64,000 bases of DNA. It comes from Oscheius sp. JU75 (taxonomy: Eukaryota > Nematoda > Chromadorea > Rhabditida > Rhabditidae). A model generated the notes under the pieces. The model did not search any database and was not told where the DNA came from. It saw nothing but the letters and a program-made list of their open reading frames with translations. Where the stretch lies: positions 9,052,001 through 9,116,000 of the forward strand of contig JASJZC010000007.1 in the NCBI GenBank assembly GCA_037178855.1. The letters run 5' to 3'. Shown in pieces: positions 12,635-23,076 of the stretch (its first letter is position 1; every line of letters begins with the position of its first letter). The position numbers and the translations under genes were made by a program.

Positions 12635-15242
12635 CTATATCCTGCATCCGAAATTGTCGGAAAACCGTAGGTAAAGCTCGTAGATCTTGATTCGGAACAG
12701 TGACCAGCACATGCTCAGTTGTAGACGTAGACGTTTCAGTCGCTTATCGGTTTTTTGGAGAGCCAGCTCGTGGTGGGACCTCACAACACATTTCGTCACC
12801 TAAAAACTATCGAATTGTACAAGGAAAGACTCACTTCGATCATCGAATCCTGCCTGGTTTGACACTCGAGGATGTACTCTATATTTCTCAACAAATCGTT
12901 AGTTTTCAATATCAGCAACATTTCTCTGGGCATCCGAGACAAAACCTGGAAGATCTCCTCCATTTAACTTGTAGTCTTAAATCAACCTCGCTGATCTGTG
13001 GAAGCAGGGAAAAAGCATATTGCTGGAGTTCCTGTTGCTCAGAATGGTTCAGTGGACTGTTGCCAATACCTTCTGTGACAGACTTCCAAGATCGTTTTGC
13101 CACCATGCAGGCAAAGAGACCATAGAGTTCACCGACTCCCATGTCCTTGGCAACTCTCTGAAATACAAAATTCAAGCTACTAGCTCACGGTCTAATCTAA
13201 AGGCCCTCTTAGAGTTATTTTTACTACCAAAGTCCATACCGAGGATCTTCGTTTTTGCATCTCTACATTCTATTGACTGTACACGATTCAGCGTATCAAC
13301 TGTCTTTGTAGTATGACAGTTGTTTCGCGTAGCATTGCGCCGATTTTGAATGTCATTCTGATAAGCAATAGACTAGGTATATGCGCATTCAAAGAATCTT
13401 CAGTAGTCAGGTACTTCGACCAGTTACATATGAGTATGTATTGTTTGGCAGTGCCAAATATTTTTTCAGCAAGCGCAAACATGAAGACATAAAAAAGGGA
13501 TTCAAGAAAACCCTGAATAAGCGGCGGGAATGTTTTAACATAGTGCTCGCAAATGAACGTACCTTGATACCTTGCTGATCAGCATTTAGTAACGAGAGCC
13601 ATAAGTCTGAGTACAGGGATCGAATGTGATCGTTGACATCGAGATAGAGGCCGTGATCAAGAAGTACCACCTGTGTCTCTCCAGTTGGTGTCTTGTTAAC
13701 CAAGACATTTCCAGGGTGGGTGTCCTTAATATTCATTTAGTACAATCATGATTCGCCTACCGAGTGCAGGTATCCTTTCATGAAGATCATTTCAGAGATC
13801 AGTTTCCCTAGTTTTCTGCATAGATCCGACTTGTCGATGTTGTTCTCTGCTATGTACTCTCGGTCATTGATCTGAGCTCCTTCACAGAACTCCATAGTCA
13901 GTACCCGGTTTGTTGAATGCTCGTAATGAATGTGAGGAATCTAGCCTTGAAGTATAACTGAATCACTGTCTAGTACCTTCAAAAATGACAGATGAGAAAA
14001 ATGTTCCCTTGCTCGATCTGCATTTCTCGCCTCGTGAAGAAAGTCAAGTTCATTTGGTAGGTTTTTTTTCACTTCTTCCACCAGCCACATAAGTTTGAAC
14101 TCGGGGAAAAGCAAATCTGCTACGTTGACAAGAAACTTAAACAGATCTTTAAAATAAGGAGAAATATATCATACCTCCATTGTTTTCATATCAGTTTTGC
14201 TGTTCTCATAGACTCTTCTGTGCTGGACTTTTACGGCAACCTTCTCTCCAGTTTCTTTCAAGTTTGCTACATGGACTTGAGCCAAACTTGCTGCACCGAC
14301 AGGCTTGTCCGAAAAGTTGGTGAAGAGACCTTCCATCTGAAATGAAACTTTGTAAAAGTATGCCGTTCGGTTGTCCCTAAAGCGCGCTTCTGATGCGGAT
14401 AGGTTATTTTTACTGGTTTCCTTGGTAGTGTACTCTCAGTCATTTGCCATTGTCAATATAAAACTGCCACGGTTCCTCTCGTTGGCCTACCTGCCAACTT
14501 ATCAATCTGTCTTCTCTCATAACATGTCTTGGTTTTTTGCATCTCTTCTACTGGAATTCAATCCCATTGTCAATTGTCCCTATACTCCTCTACCGTAAAC
14601 TATACCGGATGCAACCTTGAGAGCTTGCTTCAAAGAGAAATGACTTACAGGCTGATCAAGCTCCCGTTCCAGCACGAATCTGATGTCTTTGAGCGATTGT
14701 TGAGGTGCATTTGACATCAAAACCGACAAGATTTCTGTGTATTCAGGAGGAACCAGGTATTCCAGAGCTGCTATATGTTGCCCTACCTGAAAATCCTTCC
14801 ATTTAGAAATTTCTCAATATCACCTTGATAAACACTCCTCCGTTATCCCTTGCCAATGTCAAAAGTCTCTCTGCACTCCTTCGATGACACCCTTTCATGG
14901 CCACATTGTATTCCTCCGACGGCTCGGCAATCCCTTTCACTGATGTTTTATAGTCGATAACGATGTTAGCCACCTAAAATGGTTGTTCAGGTATCAGAGA
15001 GCAGGAAGCTTTACCGTAGAAGCAGCCCTTCCAAAACGAATTATGCCGATTTCGGTGAGGTCCTCAATTGAACCAAGCTTACTCACATAAACAGCTGTTC
15101 CAACACTGGCCGCAAGAGAAGACCCGATCAAAATCTAAAAATAAGTTACGGACCAGCTGTCTCTAACTTTTCGTTTTGATGTCGATGGTTTCATAAGAAA
15201 CTCCCTCAGTAAGGGAATCAAAAGCCTGCGGGAAGTGTTCAT
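12635..15242 (-). CDS. ADCK1: ADCK1-type UbiB/ABC1 atypical kinase, complete
   Basis: Eleven exons close in phase to 530 codons, close to the usual size of ADCK1: 15242-15168, 15134-15015, 14973-14824, 14786-14649, 14336-14175, 14135-13977, 13940-13761, 13724-13563, 13157-12987, 12945-12835, 12799-12635. ADCK1 proteins are mitochondrial members of the UbiB family that includes COQ8. Visible motifs: basic/hydrophobic N-terminus followed by ILIGSSLAASVGTAVYV, the KxGQ motif as IKVGQHIAALEYL, the Ala-rich loop VGAASLAQVH, VAVKVQH with the ATP-site Lys, ELDFLHEARN (ExD region), the catalytic loop as HSDTHPGNVLV, LLDHGLY at the metal site, then GELYGLFACMVAKRSW and MLLILKTNDLLR typical of ADCK1. 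The catalytic loop reads HSD-TH where HCDPH is more usual. CTTTCAG lies 3 nt upstream of the ATG (plus-strand 15245-15251). Confidence 0.95.
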
Positions 15243-15589
15243 GGCTGAAAGATCAACGTGAAAAGTGGCTATTCATGGGTCGAGAATAGAAGTTTCCGGC
15301 ATATTGTCGCAGCGAAACAAACATGATTTTTGGCGCGCCGATGGGATAAACTGGCAAAATTGACAACTGATGCAAAGGAAAAGAGATAAGTGAGACCTCG
15401 TCGGTTCCGTGGGAAAGAAAATGCGAACAATTTTGATCATGAACGGGCTGAAGTGACCCCGTGGCGAGTGTAACAAAGGTGCAGGCTAGGACAGAGAACC
15501 ATGTGCACCCCCCATTATCCTCTTGACGATAAGAGTTTCAGCAAATAAAAGTTCATTCTAAAAACATAGACGGGAAAAATCAAACGTGG

Positions 15590-16914
15590 TTATTTTTGAT
15601 GATCATCAATGAGGTGTCGCCGTTGTGCTGTCGGCCTAAAACGTCGATTTTGTTCATGGGTCTAAAGGTCACTCACGCACCGATCGCACCATTCTTCCAT
15701 GCACAAATGAGACCAAAAATGTAGATAAATGCGTAGAAGAGAAGTATCAGCAGTGAAATCCCAATTAAACCGGTACCACTAAGAGATTTTTAGTCATCTT
15801 AGGCAGCGTGAGACACCTACATTATGGTCATTTGAATATCCCGTTGGCAGCACTCCATAGCACAACATGTGTCGTCACAAATGAAGTATAATGTAAAGTT
15901 CTAAAGGAATCATAGTTTGTAAAACACCATGACGTACAGCAAAAGAGACCGCTTGACCTGTTAACTCGTCAATTGGCAGGTTTCTGTCCAGCGAGTAGGC
16001 ACACATTGTATTGTCGAACTGAAAAAATTATTTATTTAGTATCTCGTTCTTCCGCTTCTTTCTTTTGACAGGACAACGTGGTTTCTAGACGAACACATTA
16101 CTGCCTGTTTGGCAACGCGTTTCAACACACTTGTCAAGAATTTAACTTGCAAAATTTTTGAGTTAATTGTCGGCGGGGTGGTCCCTGTCGACAGTCATTT
16201 AAGGTGCCGCTCTTCGTTGGAAATGGGCTATATGTCATGCCGACCTCAGGATACTTCAATTCTGGGATCAACGAGGAGGCATCGCGGACGTTTGGAAGAT
16301 TCGCCATCGTCACGGGAATACATGTATCTTACCAGGTCAGGTATGAAGAATTAAAAAATGACACTATCAGCTATAACTAAATGTGCAGATTCTAATTATG
16401 AGATTCTTTTGCCTTTTTCTATCATTATGTCATTATGTCATAATTTCAACCAGTCTGGTGCTGATACCGAATTTTTGTAATTATCACCTTCAAAATCCTA
16501 TACATACTGATATTTTACGCGTTTTCTTTTAAGCACAGTACTGGATCATTCTTCATCTGTGAGGTTTATGAAACACAATCTTATCTTATTTCAAGCTCCT
16601 AAACCCTGAGGTTAACAGAATCCCTTGAACACTGCTCAAAACTTACATCTGCATATCTATATGCATGCTGTGAGTAGTAGTAAGTGATGTTAGTTTCTTC
16701 GGAGGAAGTTGTTCTCGCATTAGCAATGAATTGTTCAAACTCCTTGCTCACATTTCCAGTAATTTCATTTGCAAACTTGGCTCTCCAGAGATTGCCTGAA
16801 AGTGTACTTTCGCACCTTCGTTTTCTCTCTCTCTCTCTTACCTTTTATGGGTACATGGCCAATCTGCTCCTTCCCCAGAACACTGAGCACGTTGAGAAAG
16901 AACCAAACTACCAT
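15590..16914 (-). CDS. secreted/type I Cys-rich single-pass membrane protein, function unknown
   Basis: Six exons close in phase to about 176 codons: 16914-16842, 16795-16647, 16018-15938, 15900-15821, 15778-15677, 15635-15590. It starts with a signal-like MVVWFFLNVLSVLG, then a charged ectodomain with two N-glycosylation sequons, a short Cys module (MCAYSL ... CDDTCCAMECC), one transmembrane helix (GLIGISLLILLFYAFIYIFG), and a short basic tail. The CDxxCCxxxCC arrangement directly before a membrane helix recalls Shisa/CYYR1/WBP1-like proteins, but that is a resemblance in layout only. The strong GTGAGT donor at the end of exon 5 argues against stopping at the in-frame TGA inside it. Another open segment at about 16140-16335 (-), beginning TCIPVTMANLPNVRDASS, lies in the 628-nt intron and is not placed. 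Confidence 0.65.
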
Positions 16915-18988
16915 TCTACGTCATCTGAACACAGGAGAAATCAGTTGGGACGAGGGTGCAATGAGGAGAAATGAGGTGCGAGGAGGATCAAGGGGGATTA
17001 CGAGCAGAACAGACAATCTCTGAAGATGCATTGGAAGCACCTCAAAAACGAATTTCAGCGCGGAGATAACACAATCGTCTGAGCGGAATTTGAGACACTT
17101 GCCATGCAGGCAGACAGGTTTTTGTTTCTCTCGCAATTGTTAGAAGTAAAAACGTGTCAGAAGGAGAGGAAGAAACAGAGACTCCAGCTGTTGATTCAAT
17201 AAAAATGAATGCTGTTTGTTAGTGAAAACGGCAACATCTCTCTGAAAGCAAGTCACTCAACCGTAAAAGGTACTTCTCGAACAAAACTAGACCCTGGCAC
17301 TGACACACAAACAGTGGCAGCTCTCCCCCCATATATAATTAGGTGATTGTGAGCAGAGGAAGAGGAAAACAAGCCCGGCCAATTTGTACTTAGACCCCAG
17401 AATCTTTTTTTTAATTTGCAGGCCGGATACTGGCGCGAAAGAGCAAGAATAGTTCTGCAATGGAGGAAGAGAGGAAGAGCTGTGTTGAAAGATAGCAATG
17501 TAAATTATGAGGGCAGGTAAAGAGAGCATAATCAGGCAGCCATTCTTAGAAAACCAAGTTCATGTTCCGGACTCCAGGTTCGAGATAGCCTAATACGTGT
17601 GGTTGCGATGCGGAAGCTAATGAGGAAATACCGCCTTCCTCCCTCTAGAGCTGTCCCCTTCCTGCACATTTTTCGAAAAGCCGTGAAGGGTAGAAGGTCC
17701 CATGAGATGGGACGTTGTAAAACAAGTCACTCTTTGACTGCTCACTTTGCCACAGCGCTGAGAAGGAACTGACACTTTGGACCTGGACATGATTGACTTC
17801 AAGAGTGTTCTTTTTCTGCATAAGCGAATATAAAGTTGAGGGTTGACGTGATGGCTCAGCTATAATAAAGTGCTTAATAATTGCTCGGCTCTGCCCCCAA
17901 AGTAGCTATACTGAAACCAAACAAAGAGTGGCCCTAATGGAGAGGGAATCTTTGATGTCTAGTGGACACTAGTGACCACCTGTTATGATTCAAAACTTCA
18001 GCTCGCTGGGAGAGGCAGAGCTTGTTGTCCCAGGTCAAGGAAATGGTGCTTATTATTGTCGAGAATGTCAAAATATTCGCTGCATAATGGGGCAGAGACT
18101 TCAAAATTGGGACATCTGAGAGTCGTTGCATAGACTCTTTCAAACGTAAGTGTTAACAGATTCTTAACGAGGCAATTGAAGACAGTTGCTGGAAGCAATA
18201 ACTTTTCCATTCATGACCATCCAATGAATATGAGCGGCAAGAGTCTGAACTTCTTCAAGCTTCGAATTGTATCAGTCTAGCAAAAGAAACACGACGGTGT
18301 CCATTATTCTGGTAAAGAACCCTTGGATAGCTTGTTGCTTAAAAGCTTGGTGTGAACGTCGGGGTTTTGGTACAATCAAAGCGTTTTCAGACAATGAGCG
18401 TAGCGGGCATAAAAGTGGCAGATTCCTACTGTCAGTTCTTCAGCCAGGGTTCATCCTGTGGGGGAAAGTTGATTTCAAATCACCTTGTACATGACCGGGA
18501 AAGTGGTCCCTTGATAAACTACGCATGGAAAGTGTATTTCTACAGGTTTCTTGCTCTAGGATATAGGAATGAGCCGGAAAAGCTGACTAAGTTTCAAGCA
18601 TGAACTGGAAGGGCGTGGGATCTGATTAATTGGCGATGCTCTACAAAGTCTTAGCTCTCGACCTGCTCTATAGCTTTGCAGAATATTACAAATTTCCAAA
18701 TTGTCGCCTTTGTTTTTTATTGCTTTGCAACAAGTTTGGATGGTTTCCCGTTGGGGCTCGTGGCAGGTAGACGATGTTCCAGTTGGGAGACCGTGGCAGA
18801 AGCAACATTCTCCCAGAGACGCATCACCCAAAATGTTTCTACTTTGACTCGTCTTCCAGGGAGTAATTGGTATCACAAAGTAACTGTCAAATTGCCTATT
18901 TTCGGCTTCAGAGAGACACACATGCACACACACACTCACACACAGACTTCTGAGCATTTTGAACCAGATGCATTTCAAAGAGAGCAAT
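16915..18988. other. unresolved region; isolated candidate exons only
   Basis: No complete gene can be built. Candidate pieces: 17822-17748 (-), VNHVQVQSVSSFSALWQ ending in a GTGAGC donor; 17999-18120 (+), ending VVPGQGNGAYYCRECQ and a stop; 18392-18543 (+), reading IKVADSYCQFFSQGSSCGG and ending at a GTTTCT donor; and an opposite-strand reading of the same place (IHFPCVVYQGTTFPVMYK). Cys content hints at small secreted proteins, but strand and joins are undecided. A (CA)n-like tract lies at 18915-18943. Confidence 0.4.
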
Positions 18989-19846
18989 TTAGTGAAACAA
19001 CCAGCTGCCGGCGGCAGCTTCGCAGCCCTTTGGCCTTTGCTTAGAATTGACCACAGGCGACTGCCCCGCTTCCCTATTAGCAGTTTCTTCTACAGCTGGC
19101 TTGTCCCCTTGTCTCTTAATATGAAATGACTAGCTGAAATTAAGATTCTTCTATGGTCTTTGAGATAGTGAGTGCGTATTTATACTCAAAATTTTTGTCG
19201 AATGGAGACAAATGGAGACATATGCTTGAGACAAGACAAGTTCGGTTGTCATCTTCAAATGCACCAAACCTTTTTCAAGGACTCAAAGTGATATTTATTT
19301 TTGATAGTTCTTTGAGACATGAAAAAATCATGATCGACTCACCGAAACCCCAGCAGGAGCAGCCACTTCGACCAGTCTGCTCTCAAAACCACACAGTACA
19401 AACTTGGTCATTCCATTCGTCATTCCTTTCTTGCATTCATAGTCTGTCAGATTGTAGACTGATCCAGACGCTCGGGTCAAGATTCCAATTGCTGTTGAAT
19501 GATTCCGGCTTATAGCTCCGTGCAGAATGCAATGAGTTCCAGGCCCACCGAAAGTGTAAGCAATACAAACGAACAGAGTTTCTGATGCACAGAGACTCTC
19601 ACAGTCGTCTACCATGCCTCGGGGCTGAAGAATGCGTACTTTTAAGAGATCAGGTTACCTGAAATGCTTCCCGAGAGACGACAGTTTTCGGATCGACTTC
19701 AGAGAATACACAAGCATTGTCTAAAGGACTCCGGATGATTGTAAGGACAGTCCCCTACCTTGAGGGCTAGAAAACTGGGGCAACAGGAAGCTATCACTAC
19801 TAACAGTTACAAATGAAATGAATAGAAGAAGGTAGGAGAGAGTCAT
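18989..19846 (-). CDS. secreted PAN/apple-domain protein
   Basis: Four exons close in phase to 185 codons: 19846-19759, 19720-19659, 19624-19343, 19114-18989. Residues 1-18 (MTLSYLLLFISFVTVSS) form a signal peptide. The rest contains one PAN/apple-like domain: ACVFSEVDPKTVVSREAF, then DDCESLCASE, FVCIAYTFGG, HCILHGAI and a closing YNLTDYEC, giving the Cys spacing of PAN modules that mediate protein or glycan contacts. The C-terminal tail is hydrophilic and rich in Glu/Pro/Lys. In nematodes PAN domains are common in cuticle and apical-matrix proteins, sometimes with a ZP domain; no ZP domain is seen here. The last exon uses a TTAAG acceptor and is the least certain join. Confidence 0.65.
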
Positions 19847-20312
19847 GATGAGTACAGTTCCCGGGCGACAAATGAGCTGATTTGTGGGCGTCGACAGTGG
19901 GATAAACCGATTGAAACACGGGAGGATCAAATGAGGATATGGGGTCGAGAATCGAAATGGGGTTGAAGTGAGCTATTGCTGTGAGCAAAAATCTATTTCT
20001 GCTCCAACCATACAGTCACTTCCGCTTTGACTTACAAAGAAACATGAACAGAAAACTTTATAATCGTTTCCAGAGAATGTCAAAACACTGTACGCTTCTT
20101 CTTCACTCTGAGGAGAATCTTTCTAAATAAAAAAGCTCTTGACGGTCCAGCTGCACTTCCAAATTGGCATTTGCAGAATCAATAAGAAATATTGTTAATG
20201 AGTAGACTATCGAAGGCTGACAGCTAATGAACGAGTCTCATTATCTCACTCTAACTCTCACAAGCCAATGAGTTCTTATATCAGCAGAAGCAGCTAGTCT
20301 AGTAAGTGCGAA

Positions 20313-20459
20313 TTAGAATACGATATCAAGTAGACTGGAAAAGGTATATCGTGAATTGTTTGCGAAGCTATTTATCATGGTAGCCTTTCCAGTACCTGTC
20401 TCTCCAATGGGAATCAGATAAAATGACTCTTGGGGTTGGGAAGGTAGGGCGGAAGTCAT
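20313..20459 (-). pseudogene. fragment of a P-loop NTPase N-terminus
   Basis: A reading from an ATG at 20459 gives a short leader and then YLIPIGETGTGKATMINSF, a Walker A motif of the GxxGxGK(S/T) type followed by the INSFAN wording seen in a family of invertebrate P-loop GTPase-like proteins. The residue after Lys is Ala where Ser or Thr coordinates Mg2+, and the frame stops 20 residues later with no donor visible. It may be a dead fragment or the first exon of a gene I cannot follow; upstream TTTCAG adjoins the ATG. Confidence 0.4.
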
Positions 20460-20593
20460 TACTGAAACGGACATCAAGCGGATAGAGAACAAGATATAAT
20501 ATAATAGGTACAGCGAAATTGAACCCAAAACAAGCAAAGGACAACTGACAGATTTGTTTATTGGACACCATGCCTAAATTAAAACCCAAATAG

Positions 20594-21033
20594 ATCCTTA
20601 CCAAAGAAGAAAGAAGCGCCAAAGAATACCCAAAGTTCGGAAAACACAAAAAGATCAAAGAAAGCCTCGACTCTTTCTACAAGGTAACACTGTTGTTTTC
20701 AAATCCAAGTAGTTTACTCCAGATGAGGTCTCTTCTTCTGGCGCTGCTCCTTCCCCACTTTCCCTAGAAGTCGATACTCTCAAAAAGACGCCTTTCTGGA
20801 CAGACGCTCTCTCTTCCGGCTATAGCTGCATCAAGAGCTGGCTCCGTCCCTCGGGCTTCCTCCTCGGACGGCCTGGACTGGCATTGTGGCAGCAAGAAGA
20901 TCCTCCTCAGCGAGGATCTGCCCAACCGAGAAGTACCTGTGATGAGGCCTTCTGTCTCCAGCTGAGGAGCATAATTGTGGACGAGGAGGAAGACTGCAGG
21001 AGACTACAGGAGACCTTCTGCTTCGCCGTCTAG
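20594..21033 (+). CDS. hypothetical protein, C-terminal exons
   Basis: Two exons join in phase, 20594-20683 and 20713-21033, the intron being 29 nt and therefore doubtful. The first reads EERSAKEYPKFGKHKKIKES, the second is Ser/Pro-rich then acidic, with IIVDEEEDCRRLQETFCF before the stop. No start exon is found and no family is recognised. An overlapping Ser/Arg-rich reading on the - strand (20831-21229) looks less natural. Confidence 0.35.
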
Positions 21034-21254
21034 AAGTTCGGACGTTACGTCTACAGGCAGAAGTCGGCAAAGTTTGTGGGAGAAGACTCGCTGCCGATTT
21101 GAAGAAAGCAGCAAGAGGGGAGGTTTCATCTGTTACACGGTTTGCAGACGTTTCGATTTGTTTAGACAGAGGGACAGAATAGAGTCGAAAGTAGAAAAGA
21201 GATGGATAAAACAGTGATGATATACACAATAATGTTTTTTATTTGAAGCTGAAT

Positions 21255-22635
21255 TCAACTGTCAGCATTCTCGTCGAGTAGAAGCTTTTCCATTAGTTCG
21301 TTTTCACTCAGGGCAGCAAGACGAAGAGGAGTTTCGCCGATCACAGTAGCTGATACAGTAGCTCCATGTTGGAGGAGAAGTTTGACCATCTCAACATGTC
21401 CATTTTTGGCAGCAAAGTGAAGTGGAGTCCATCCATTTTGATTCTTTGAAGAGGCCAAAGCTCTAGCGCCAAAAAGCACGTCCACTACTTGTACATGACC
21501 CTTTTCTACAGCATGGTGAAGTGGAGTATGGTGAAAGTTATCTTCACTGTCGACGATAGCTCCACGTTGAAGGAGAAGCTTGACTATGTCAACATGTCCG
21601 TTTTCGGCAGCAAAGTGAAGTGGAGTCGATCCAAGTATATTCTTTGAAGAGGCCGAAGCTCCGGTCCCAAGAAGCACGTCCACTACTTGAACATGACCCT
21701 TTTCTACAGCAAGGTGAAGTGGAGTGTCATTAATTTTATCTTCACTGTCGACGATAGCTCCATGTTGGAGGAGAAGTTTGACCATCTCAACATGTCCGTT
21801 TTTGGCAGCAAAGTGAAGTGGAGTGCCTTGATAGTTATCTTCACTGTCGACGATATATCCATGTTGGAGGAGAAGTTTGACCATCTCAACATATCCGTTT
21901 TTGGCAGCAATATGTAAAGGAGTCCTCCCATCTTCATCCTTTGAAAAGGCCAAAGCTCTAGCGCTAAGAAGCACATCCACTACTTGAACATGACCGTTTC
22001 CTACAGCAAAGTCAAGTGGAGTGTCGTGATAGTTATCTTCACTGTCGACGATAGCTCCATGTTGGAGGAGAAGCTTGACCATGTCAACATGTCCGTTTTT
22101 GGCAGCAAAATGCAAAGGAGTCCATCCATGTTTATCCTTCTGCGTGACCGAAGCTCCGGCCCAAAGAAGCACTTCTACTACTTGTTCGTGCCTATCTTCA
22201 GAAGCAAGGTGAAGTGGGGTGCAGAGGTAATTGTCGCAATTGTCGATAGTAGCTCCACGTTGGAGGAGAAGCTTGACCATCTCAACATGTCCGTTTTTGG
22301 CAGCAAAGTGAAGTGAAGTACCGCCGAACACATCGGCTGCATTGATTGACGCGTGATGATTGAGCAGGGTACTGGCACTTTCAACGCAATTAGCGTTAGC
22401 AGCAAAGTGCAAAGGAGTCCATCCATGTTTATCCTTCGGCGTGACCGAAGCGCCGGCGCCAAGTAGCACATCCACTACTTTTCGTGCTTATTTTGAGCCG
22501 CAAGGTGAAGTGGGGTGTAGAGGTAATTGTCGCGACTATCGATATTAGCTCCTTGTTGGAGGAGAAGCTCCACTTGATCGACGTTACTTTTTTGAGCAGC
22601 AAAGTGAAGAGGAGTACGGTTCTTAAACTGTCACT
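21255..22635 (-). CDS. ankyrin-repeat protein, ~14 repeats, frame broken near the 5' end
   Basis: A 406-codon frame (22475-21255) plus an upstream piece (22635-22480) encodes about fourteen 33-residue ankyrin repeats of the type TPLHFAAKNGHVEMVKLLL. Repeats alternate between two kinds, one ending GAIVDSEDN and one reading HVQVVDVLLG..ASxxSK, so the array is built of 66-residue dimers with high similarity between copies. Between repeats 2 and the rest the reading shifts by one base around 22480-22484: the sister repeat has an extra C (CACGAACAAGTAG against CACGAAAAGTAG). Ankyrin repeats are protein-binding modules. No catalytic domain is in this frame. The kinase gene lies directly upstream on the same strand, but the phases do not join, so I keep them apart. 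The 5' exon is not identified. Confidence 0.75.
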
Positions 22636-23076
22636 GCGAGGGGATGAGGGGACGGTGTCAATTTCCCTTTAAAGCGAGTGTCCGACTACAAACTCATTGG
22701 CGCGATTCTACCGCATTTTGCGCGGCCGTTCAAAGCATTGAATTCCAGAGCTCAAGGAAGAATTGGTTTTTGCCCAATATGGTCGACGCTTGTGATTCTT
22801 TCTGCATAAAAACACTACTCGAAATTTGTACTTATAACAGACAAGAAAAACCTGAATGAAATGGAAACGAGCTGCGAAAATGGATATGACTCGCGTAATC
22901 GCCAAAACTGTCATTCTGACCCATTTCCCTTCTTTTTTTGGTTTGTTCTAACTAATTTTTTACCTTCCTTTAAACATACTCTCCACGATAAGCACCATTT
23001 GAAATCAGAAATCATTAAAAAAAACAGTAGAAACCCAACTTTTTCTTTTGAATGCTCTGTCCAATATATATAGGCA

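Noticed and set aside
21687-22548. Plus-strand ORFs rich in VFGSKVKWS repeats
   Set aside because: They are the antisense shadow of the ankyrin array.
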